A DNA stretch of 7,511 nucleotides, taken from Syntrophaceae bacterium (GTDB taxonomy: Bacteria > Desulfobacterota > Syntrophia > Syntrophales > UBA2185). Below the pieces are notes generated by a model. It did no database searches, was not told the origin of the DNA, and saw nothing but the letters and a program-made list of their open reading frames with translations. Position 1 is the stretch's first letter, and the number at the start of each line of letters is the position of its first letter. This document shows, one piece after another, positions 1 through 5,269 of this stretch. A program made the position numbers and the translations under genes. The stretch covers positions 2,834 to 10,344 of the forward strand of contig DNUI01000182.1 of assembly GCA_003508565.1 (NCBI GenBank). The letters are read 5' to 3'.

Positions 1-957
1 GGTTCTTTTCTGGGAGCGGTATTGGGAGAGCTGGCAAAGGCCGGGCGGGATAAGGCCACTTTTATTTTTTCGCCGCAAATCCTCAGTTTCGGTGACTGGC
101 TGGAACAGCTCATCGCCGAGAGCACCGGCAAGGAGGGGAAAGGCGTTGTGCCTATCGTAATAGAGCCTTTAGGAAATGTGGATGTCTATGGTGATGATCG
201 CTTATTCATATGTATATACCTGGAAGGTGATGACGAAGAATGCGGGAAGCTTTTCTCACTGGAAAGGGCAGAGCATCCCATTGTCTGCGTGAAGCTTCGT
301 GATCCTTATGACCTGGGAGGCCTTTGCTTTCTCTGGGAGATGGCCACGGCCGTTGCCTGCCATCGCCTGGGCATCAATCCCTTTGACCAGCCGGATGTTG
401 AGAAGGCCAAGGTACTGGCCCGCAAGGCATTAGCGCTCTATACGGAGAAAGGTGAGGTGCCGGTAGAGGTACCATCACTTTCCACTCGCGGCATCTCTGT
501 CTATGGCAGCGTTCAGGCCAGAGAACCTGCGGAAGCGCTGAAGAAATTTATTGAACAGGCAAAGACAGGCGCCTATGTGGCGCTTCAGGCATATCTCCAG
601 CCGACAGCGGAAACCGATGCAGCGCTGTATGCACTCTGCACAGGGCTGCGGAATAGATTCCGGCGGGCCGTGTCCGTGGGTTACGGCCCGCGTTTCCTTC
701 ACTCCACAGGCCAGCTTCATAAAGGAGATGCGGGAAGGGGTATCTTCATCCAGTTCACCGCCGACGATCCCTGGGATACCCCCATTCCCGACGAAATGGG
801 ACTCTCCGATTCATCCATAACATTTGGCGTTTTGAAAAACGCCCAGGCTGCAGGCGACAGGCAGGCGCTTGTCAATGCCGGGCGGCAGGTAATCCGCTTC
901 CATTTAGGATCTGACATAATCGGCGGGTTGAAAATTTTGACGGAAGCCCTTGAATAA
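1..957 (+). CDS. tal-pgi: Phosphoglucose isomerase domain, probably the C-terminal part of a transaldolase/PGI fusion (5' partial)
   Basis: The frame is open from base 1, so this is the last 318 codons of a gene that starts upstream; the TTG at 22 is not a real start. PGI interconverts glucose-6-phosphate and fructose-6-phosphate in the cytoplasm. Visible PGI marks, numbered from the first codon here, are GRDK (15-18), the SIS-domain signature QLIAESTGK (36-44) with the likely catalytic Glu40, GINPFDQPDVE (124-134) followed by a candidate catalytic Lys137, and HSTGQLHKG (234-242). The end (GVLKNAQAAGD, then a short tail with VIRFHLG) resembles bifunctional Tal-PGI proteins rather than stand-alone PGI, which is why I infer a fusion. 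The transaldolase half is outside the window, so the fusion is not shown. It ends in TAA with a hairpin 10 bases later. PGI activity is near certain; the fusion is likely. Confidence 0.92.
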   Translation, partial: GSFLGAVLGELAKAGRDKATFIFSPQILSFGDWLEQLIAESTGKEGKGVVPIVIEPLGNVDVYGDDRLFICIYLEGDDEECGKLFSLERAEHPIVCVKLRDPYDLGGLCFLWEMATAVACHRLGINPFDQPDVEKAKVLARKALALYTEKGEVPVEVPSLSTRGISVYGSVQAREPAEALKKFIEQAKTGAYVALQAYLQPTAETDAALYALCTGLRNRFRRAVSVGYGPRFLHSTGQLHKGDAGRGIFIQFTADDPWDTPIPDEMGLSDSSITFGVLKNAQAAGDRQALVNAGRQVIRFHLGSDIIGGLKILTEALE

Positions 958-967
958 AAAGTGAACT

Positions 968-989
968 GCCATCGGCAAAAGCCAATGGC
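968..989 (+). other. Short inverted repeat / hairpin after the PGI gene
   Basis: GCCATCGGC (968-976) and GCCAATGGC (981-989) pair over eight of nine positions around an AAAA loop. The stem begins 10 bases after the PGI stop. No T-tract follows, so it is not a standard intrinsic terminator. It could stabilise the 3' end of the mRNA or be a REP-like element. The structure is read directly from the sequence; the role is unknown. Confidence 0.45.
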
Positions 990-992
990 TTC

Positions 993-1061
993 AGGGTTCA
1001 AGGATTCAAGGGGTCAAGCGATCAAGAAAGAACTTTTTTTAACGCCCCTCGAACCCTTTTT
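993..1061 (+). terminator. Possible long-loop intrinsic terminator
   Basis: AGGGTTCAAGG (993-1003) can pair with CCTCGAACCCT (1047-1057) over ten of eleven positions, and a run of five T (1057-1061) closes the right arm. The loop is about 43 bases and has only weak internal pairing, which is unusually long for an intrinsic terminator. It could end the PGI transcript, or the pairing may be a by-product of the TCAAG repeat array. Confidence 0.3.
998..1026. repeat. Four TCAAG copies with an exact 8-bp period
   Basis: TCAAG starts at 998, 1006, 1014 and 1022, exactly 8 bases apart. The first two units are identical over TTCAAGG, and the last two keep only the core. An inverted version of the first unit (CCTCGAACCCT) lies at 1047-1057. 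The array sits in the non-coding gap between the PGI and YyaL-type genes. It looks like a short degenerate intergenic tandem repeat; no function can be assigned. Confidence 0.55.
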
Positions 1062-1160
1062 GCACCTAAATGAGAGAAGAGCCCAAAAGATAAATATAGA
1101 GATCGCCGCTCTTGACACCCTCTTGTTGTAAACTCACGCAAAAGCTGATCCGGTGCGGAA

Positions 1161-1168
1161 AAAGGAGA
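1161..1168 (+). promoter_or_regulatory. Ribosome binding site that fixes the YyaL-type start
   Basis: AAAGGAGA lies 6 bases before the ATG at 1175. It selects this ATG over the in-frame TTG at 1112, which would add 21 residues unlike the family N-terminus, and over the out-of-frame ATG at 1171. Confidence 0.7.
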
Positions 1169-1174
1169 TTATGT

Positions 1175-3310
1175 ATGACCAAAAAACCGAAAAGCGGTGC
1201 AAAAATACGGAACCGCCTGGCTCATGAGAAGAGCCCCTATCTGCTCCAGCACGCCGATAATCCCGTGGACTGGTATCCCTGGTGTGAGGAGGCCTTTGAG
1301 GTGGCGCGCAAAGAAAATAAACCGGTATTTCTTTCCATAGGATATTCAACCTGCCACTGGTGTCACGTTATGGCCCACGAGTCCTTTGAAGATACTGGTG
1401 TCGCCACGCTTTTAAATCAAGTATTCATCTGCATTAAGGTTGACCGTGAGGAACGGCCGGATATCGATAAGGTATATATGAATGCCTGCCAGATAATGAC
1501 CGGGTCCGGAGGTTGGCCCCTGACCATTGTAATGACTCCTGAGAAACAGCCTTTTTTCGCGTCAACATACATCCCGCGCGAAAGCCGGCACGACAGAATC
1601 GGCATGCTGGATGTAATTCCCAAAATCCAGGAAGTATGGAAAGATCGATACGATGACATTCTACAATCAGCCGGGCAGATTGTTGCCGCATTGCAAGAAA
1701 AAGAGCCTGAGGCAAAGGGCGAAGCCCTGTCAAAAAATGTTCTCCATAAGGCGTACGAAGAGCTGAAAGGGCTTTATGATGAAAAATGGGGGGGATTTGG
1801 TCCCGCGCCTAAGTTTCCCATACCTCATCAACTCCTCTTTCTACTTCGCTATGCGAGATGGAACGGCAACAAGAAGGCCCTGGAGATGGCGGTGCAGACA
1901 CTGCGTGCCATGCGCTGTGGCGGCATGTATGACCATTTGGGGTTTGGTTTCCACCGGTACAGCACCGATGAGAAATGGCTGGTGCCCCACTTCGAAAAAA
2001 TGCTTTACGATCAAGCCATGCTGGCCATGGCCTACACGGAAGCATACCAGGCCACAAGAGATGAAATGTTTCGAAGGACAGCCTGCGAAATATTCAATTA
2101 CATAAGGCGCGACATGAAGTCAACGAAGGGGGGGTTTTACGCGGCTGAGGATGCCGATACGGAGGGGGAAGAAGGAAAATATTATCTATGGAAGCAAGAA
2201 GAAATAGAGGACCTGCTTGATCCATCGAATACGGGGCTGGCAATAAGGCTCTTCGGGGTGGAGAAAGCGGGAAATTTTGTCGATCAAATGACGGGACGAA
2301 AAACAGGATACAATATACTCCACATGGAAAAGCCCGCCTCTCTACTTGCTCCATCTCTTGGCATATCCGAGGAGTCTCTCCGTCAGCGGCTGGCGGCGAT
2401 ACGGATGAGACTCTTTTCTGCCCGCGAGTCGCGTACCCGTCCACACAAAGACGATAAAATTCTGACCGATTGGAACGGCCTCATGATCGCTGCCTTAGCG
2501 AAGGGCGCCCAGGTCTTTGCCGATAAGGTATATTTAAAGACAGCGCAAAATGCCCTCAATTTCATCATGAAGAATATGCGCGAGCTTGACGGAAGACTTT
2601 TTCACCGCCACCGTGCAGGTGAGTCAGGCATCACGGCCAACCTCGATGACTATGCCTTTCTTATCTGGGCATTGATAGAGTGTTATGAAGCGTCTTTCGA
2701 CATCACACACCTGAAAAGAGCGCTTATCCTCCAGGAAGATCTGACGAAGCACTTCTGGGATAAGGAGCAGGGCGGTTATTATTTCACGCCGGATGATAGC
2801 GAGAATCTTATTCTCCGGCAGAAGGATATGTACGACGGCGCCATTCCCTCGGGAAATTCCGTAGCCATGATGAATCTGGTCCGTCTTTCCCGGCTCACCG
2901 GAAATTCTGAACTGGAAGCACAGGCGGCTGCATTGAGCCGTGCCTTTGCAGGCCGCGTCCAACGTATACCCTCAGGACACACGTATTTCATGATGGCACT
3001 GGGCTTTTTGACACATCCCGCATGTGAAATAGTAATTGTCGGGGAGTCGGGAGAGGAAGATACGGAAGAAATGATCCGCGCAATCAGACAGCAGTACCTG
3101 CCCAATGCCGTCGTACTGCTCCGTTCTCCCGATGATGCCGCCGCATCCGAAATTGCCGGCATCGCGCCATTTACAAAACACCTTCACCCCTTAGAGGACA
3201 GGGCAACGGCTTACATTTGCAGAAACTTCACCTGCCACAGCCCCACTACGGATGTGGGCGAGATGATGCGGTTATTGAATATCGAAATCAGCAGTGACGA
3301 TTCCCGTTAA
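1175..3310 (+). CDS. yyaL: DUF255 / YyaL-family protein with thioredoxin-like domain (SPATA20-like)
   Basis: This gene is complete at 711 aa, the usual size for the YyaL/SPATA20 family, whose biochemical role is not settled. The N-terminal thioredoxin-like domain (DUF255) begins with the typical NRLAHEKSPYLLQHADNPV block (13-31). It carries the redox-type motif CHWC (60-63), followed by KVDREERPDID (89-99), GGWPLT (112-117) and TYIP (131-134). The rest matches the alpha/alpha-barrel region of the family, related in fold to six-hairpin glycosidases: WGGFGPAPKFP (205-215), YDHLGFGFHRYS (252-263), PHFEKMLYDQA (271-281), AEDADTEGEEG (324-334) and TDWNGLM (431-437). No signal peptide is seen, so it is probably cytoplasmic. 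Runs of seven G at 1788-1794 and 2128-2134 do not break the frame. It has its own gap and RBS and may be transcribed alone. The family call is firm; the function is not known. Confidence 0.95.
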   Translation: MTKKPKSGAKIRNRLAHEKSPYLLQHADNPVDWYPWCEEAFEVARKENKPVFLSIGYSTCHWCHVMAHESFEDTGVATLLNQVFICIKVDREERPDIDKVYMNACQIMTGSGGWPLTIVMTPEKQPFFASTYIPRESRHDRIGMLDVIPKIQEVWKDRYDDILQSAGQIVAALQEKEPEAKGEALSKNVLHKAYEELKGLYDEKWGGFGPAPKFPIPHQLLFLLRYARWNGNKKALEMAVQTLRAMRCGGMYDHLGFGFHRYSTDEKWLVPHFEKMLYDQAMLAMAYTEAYQATRDEMFRRTACEIFNYIRRDMKSTKGGFYAAEDADTEGEEGKYYLWKQEEIEDLLDPSNTGLAIRLFGVEKAGNFVDQMTGRKTGYNILHMEKPASLLAPSLGISEESLRQRLAAIRMRLFSARESRTRPHKDDKILTDWNGLMIAALAKGAQVFADKVYLKTAQNALNFIMKNMRELDGRLFHRHRAGESGITANLDDYAFLIWALIECYEASFDITHLKRALILQEDLTKHFWDKEQGGYYFTPDDSENLILRQKDMYDGAIPSGNSVAMMNLVRLSRLTGNSELEAQAAALSRAFAGRVQRIPSGHTYFMMALGFLTHPACEIVIVGESGEEDTEEMIRAIRQQYLPNAVVLLRSPDDAAASEIAGIAPFTKHLHPLEDRATAYICRNFTCHSPTTDVGEMMRLLNIEISSDDSR

Positions 3311-3344
3311 GGAAAATGTCCATAAGATTTTTTATCGCGCCTGA

Positions 3345-3369
3345 TGGTGAATGGTGATCCCATTCATTA
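3345..3369. other. Hairpin in the YyaL / outer-membrane gene gap
   Basis: TGGTGAATGG (3345-3354) pairs with CCATTCATTA (3360-3369) over ten positions, two of them G-T wobbles, around a 5-base loop. The core TGAATGG/CCATTCA is a perfect 7-bp inverted repeat. It begins 35 bases after the YyaL-type stop and has no T-tract, so termination is unproven. It could be a binding site for a dimeric regulator. Confidence 0.35.
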
Positions 3370-3426
3370 ATAACCTCGAATTCAAAAAACTGTCAATGTG
3401 AACTCGTTTTCGTCTAAAATACGGGT

Positions 3427-3453
3427 TTGACTCCTCTATAAAAATGGTATATT
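3427..3453 (+). promoter_or_regulatory. Candidate sigma70-type promoter before the outer-membrane locus
   Basis: TTGACT (3427-3432) and TATATT (3448-3453) each match five of six consensus positions. The spacer is a short 15 bases, but a TG at 3445-3446 gives an extended -10 element that can compensate. The start point would be near 3460, about 78 bases before the ATG at 3538. Nothing else promoter-like was clear in the 227-base gap 3311-3537. The call rests on motif matching alone. Confidence 0.4.
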
Positions 3454-3537
3454 TTTGTAGCACCTCGACAATACAGGTTTCCTCCCTGGAAGCAAGAAAG
3501 CTCCGTAGATACCCGCTGTCTCCATGGGCCGTGATAT

Positions 3538-3768
3538 ATGCGTAAGCCGACTCCGATTTGTGAAGTATGGAAAAGACTCCTGCCGATCCTGGCAGTTGCA
3601 TGTGTCCTCGTTTTTGCGAAGGCATCGGAGGCGAGGGAAGATTGGGCTGCCACAGTGTATGGCGCCAGCCAGTTGCGGGGCGATATCTGGCAAACATTTT
3701 ATGAACCGGATTTTGAAACATCCTGCTATTTCATGGCATTAGCCCTCTCCCGGAGGATTTATTCCTTC
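3538..3768 (+). pseudogene. N-terminal remnant of an outer-membrane beta-barrel protein, fused in frame to the next gene
   Basis: These 77 codons look like the start of a different secreted protein. A basic N-terminus is followed by a hydrophobic stretch (about residues 13-28), a signal-peptidase-like ASEA site (29-32), then mature sequence EDWAATVYGASQL (34-46) and ALALSRRIYSF (67-77). The last two blocks match, from memory, the beginning of a Desulfobacterota outer-membrane family annotated as acyloxyacyl-hydrolase-like, where the barrel continues well beyond IYSF. Here the next codon is the ATG of a second protein with its own signal peptide, so the remainder has been lost. A stop codon at 3532-3534 precedes the ATG and no good RBS is visible. 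The most likely explanation is a deletion remnant. Alternatives are a functional short protein or a true 344-aa fusion. Confidence 0.55.
3752..3756 (+). promoter_or_regulatory. Ribosome binding site inside the remnant, for the start at 3769
   Basis: GGAGG lies 12 bases before the ATG at 3769, slightly long but usable spacing. It falls in the codons for the last conserved residues (RRIYSF) of the upstream remnant. This allows the downstream protein to be translated independently despite the open in-frame fusion. Confidence 0.5.
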
Positions 3769-4572
3769 ATGAAAAACGTCAAAATCATAGCTTTGTTAGT
3801 GATAGTTTTCTGTGTATTCCTTACAGGAGATATCTCAGCTGATCAGAATCGGGAAGTAATCGCCATAGAAGAATACATTGTGAGCGATGGGGAGACCATG
3901 GCCGTTTCCGAGAAGCGAGCCCGAATAAATGCTATCCCGTTTTATGCGGACAAAACCACTTTGATCGCAGATGCGAACCGCGCAATCGCTGTCGGCTACG
4001 CCCCCCCCACAACGTCTTGCACTATAACAAAAGTGGCAACACAAGGAAGGGATGTTGATATATACGAACACGAAAAGCAAGATCCTATCAAACAGTATTT
4101 GCTGAGCGTCAGTATACGGGCGCGCTTTTCAGGGACTGACGTGATCGGAGATGTGGCGTCGGAGGAGTTTTGGGAGTACGACGTGGCGGCGAACTTCAAG
4201 TTACCTTGGGCGTGGTATTCCCAGTCAGGCTGGGGAGGGGGCACAAGGCTGATGACCAGCATCGGCGCTCTTTATGGGTCCGGGGAAACCGCGCTGGTCG
4301 TTTCTTTCATTCCCTTAGTCGCCCTTGGCAGTAAAGATGGGCGGTTTACATTAGATCTGGGAGCTGGCGGGGCTCTGTTTAGCAGGCAACGATTCGGGAC
4401 GCAAGACTACGGTGGATTGTTCCAATTTGCCCTGACCGCGGGCGTCGGTGTTCCGCTCTACAAAAGGCTGGGGGTGGGCTACCGGTATCTGCACTATTCC
4501 GATGCAGGAATCTACGGACCTCACACCACGGGGGCGGATTTTCACATGCTGGAACTCATCTACCGGTTTTGA
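3769..4572 (+). CDS. PagL / acyloxyacyl-hydrolase-like outer-membrane protein with an extra N-terminal region
   Basis: This 267-aa protein starts with a clear signal peptide (hydrophobic 5-19, cleavage probably after DISA at 21-24). Residues 25 to about 105 match no family I recognise; EEYIVSDGETM (34-44) is only faintly like periplasmic lipoprotein repeats. From about 110 to the end it resembles PagL-type outer-membrane beta-barrels, which remove acyl chains from lipid A. Blocks seen are EYDVAANFKLPW (136-147), RFTLDLGAGGALFS (192-205), FQFALTAGVGVPL (218-230) and YRYLHYSDAGIYG (238-250), ending in ELIYRF with the terminal Phe typical of barrel proteins. His242 and Ser244 fit the PagL His-x-Ser pair; Asp257 sits where PagL has its catalytic Glu, one residue further on. 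The ATG at 3538 would give a 344-aa fusion with two signal-like segments, so I prefer 3769. A run of eight C at 4001-4008 lies in the odd region. Barrel family likely; activity unproven. Confidence 0.75.
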   Translation: MKNVKIIALLVIVFCVFLTGDISADQNREVIAIEEYIVSDGETMAVSEKRARINAIPFYADKTTLIADANRAIAVGYAPPTTSCTITKVATQGRDVDIYEHEKQDPIKQYLLSVSIRARFSGTDVIGDVASEEFWEYDVAANFKLPWAWYSQSGWGGGTRLMTSIGALYGSGETALVVSFIPLVALGSKDGRFTLDLGAGGALFSRQRFGTQDYGGLFQFALTAGVGVPLYKRLGVGYRYLHYSDAGIYGPHTTGADFHMLELIYRF

Positions 4573-4654
4573 GAATCATCAGTTCCATCGATAATCAGAA
4601 TTTAATCATCGGGAAAAGGTTAAGCGACCATGTGAAGATGGAAGGAGGCTACGT

Positions 4655-5044
4655 ATGAATACTATCGAAAGAAAAATCATAAGCACTCCCAATGCCCCAA
4701 AGGCTATCGGTCCTTATGCCCAAGCAGTTCAGTACGGTGATCTGCTGTTTGTTTCGGGGATGATTCCCCTTGATCCGAAGACAGGTGAATTAATAACCGG
4801 AAACTTTGAGGCCGAGGTAGTTCGCGCCCTGGAAAATATCAAAGCCATTGTGGAAGCGGGAGGCATGAGCCTGAAGAATGTCCTCAAAACCACCGTCTTC
4901 TTAAATGACCTCGGTAATTTTGCAAAATTCAACGAGATTTACAGTGGATATTTTGGCGAAATTCTCCCAGCCCGGGAAACTGTGCAGGCAGCACAACTGC
5001 CGCGGGATGTGTCCATTGAGATTTCTGTAATTTGCGGGAAATAA
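4655..5044 (+). CDS. ridA: RidA / YjgF / UK114-family reactive-imine deaminase
   Basis: This gene is complete at 129 aa, the normal length. RidA proteins are cytoplasmic trimers that hydrolyse reactive enamine/imine intermediates such as 2-aminoacrylate, made by PLP enzymes, to 2-oxoacids and ammonia. The family marks are in order: KAIGPYAQAV (16-25) with Tyr21, LFVSGMIPLDPKTGEL (31-46), KTTVFLNDL (78-86), PARETV (105-110) with Arg107 at the substrate-carboxylate-binding position, and IEISVIC (121-127) with Glu122. Both key positions expected of deaminase-active RidA are kept, so enzyme activity is likely. AAGGAGG (4642-4648) stands 6 bases before the ATG, a strong RBS. The 82-base upstream gap shows no clear promoter. 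An ALDH7 gene follows after 221 bases; co-transcription is possible but interrupted by hairpins. Confidence 0.95.
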   Translation: MNTIERKIISTPNAPKAIGPYAQAVQYGDLLFVSGMIPLDPKTGELITGNFEAEVVRALENIKAIVEAGGMSLKNVLKTTVFLNDLGNFAKFNEIYSGYFGEILPARETVQAAQLPRDVSIEISVICGK

Positions 5045-5060
5045 CCATTTCTATTTCCCG
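5035..5060 (+). terminator. Hairpin over the ridA stop codon, possible terminator
   Basis: CGGGAAATA (5035-5043) and TATTTCCCG (5052-5060) form a perfect 9-bp stem with an 8-base loop, and the left arm includes most of the ridA stop codon. No T-tract follows directly; the nearest T-run is at 5087-5091. It may act as an mRNA 3' stabiliser or a weak terminator. Confidence 0.35.
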
Positions 5061-5142
5061 ATGTCCCTCAAGGGTTTGCAGGGTACTTTTTACAGTTAGT
5101 CTCATATCCTCTGGGCACCACGAGGCATGAAAATTATCGATT

Positions 5143-5191
5143 CTTTGAAGTCTCCCTTTTGCAAAAGGGAGATTTAGAGGGATTTTCAAAG
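5143..5191. repeat. Nested palindromic intergenic repeat
   Basis: Bases 5151-5172 are a perfect 22-base palindrome centred on TTTTGCAAAA, with CTCCC and GGGAG arms. It is nested in a second inverted repeat, CTTTGAA (5143-5149) and TTCAAAG (5185-5191), with GATTTAGAGGGATTTT (5171-5186) filling the right side. From memory this resembles a dispersed palindrome of the form CCCCCTTTGCAAAGGGGG-ATTTAGGGGGATTTT found between genes in many Desulfobacterota and some other phyla, here in a diverged copy. It is probably a small non-autonomous repeat. It lies in the 221-base gap between ridA and the ALDH7 gene, which holds no normal gene. Confidence 0.6.
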
Positions 5192-5236
5192 GAAATATCA
5201 AATTCTCCCCTGCTCCACTTTCTTAACGGAGGGTAT

Positions 5237-5269
5237 ATGGGGAATATGAGAATAAGGGGGGGCCGATGA
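5237..5269 (+). CDS. Possible 10-codon leader ORF overlapping the ALDH start
   Basis: ATG at 5237 opens a 10-codon frame (MGNMRIRGGR) whose TGA stop (5267-5269) overlaps the ALDH ATG (5266-5268) as ATGA. GGAGGG (5228-5233) lies just upstream with a short 3-base gap. Translational coupling to the ALDH gene is possible. The ORF is very short and could be accidental, and the ALDH gene has its own purine-rich RBS. Confidence 0.2.
   Translation: MGNMRIRGGR

Noticed and set aside
551..820. Second-frame open reading frame within the PGI gene
   Set aside because: It lies wholly inside a well-supported gene, and its composition is that of a frame shadow.
998..1026. TCAAG array considered as a CRISPR or phage attachment site
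   Set aside because: Units are only 8 bases long with no repeat-spacer structure, and there is no integrase or tRNA gene nearby.
1112..1117. TTGACA, a perfect -35 match, before the YyaL-type gene
   Set aside because: No acceptable -10 element lies 15-19 bases downstream; TGTAAA at 1128-1133 is only 10 bases away.
1112..1174. Longer YyaL-type protein starting at TTG 1112
   Set aside because: The extra 21 residues are unlike the family start and have no RBS, while ATG 1175 has AAAGGAGA at good spacing and family homology begins soon after it.
3332..3721. 129-codon open frame on the minus strand over the gap and the outer-membrane remnant
   Set aside because: The translation has no recognisable family or secretion features and mostly mirrors the + strand remnant; no RBS was evident. 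It looks like a chance antisense frame.
3524..3742. Alternative + strand frame starting at ATG 3524
   Set aside because: It gives a basic, Ser/Arg-rich chain without family features, whereas the frame from 3538 gives a signal peptide and recognisable outer-membrane protein blocks.
5151..5172. Palindrome considered as an intrinsic terminator for ridA
   Set aside because: The stem is perfect but is followed by ATTTAGAGGG rather than a T-tract, and its form fits a dispersed repeat better.
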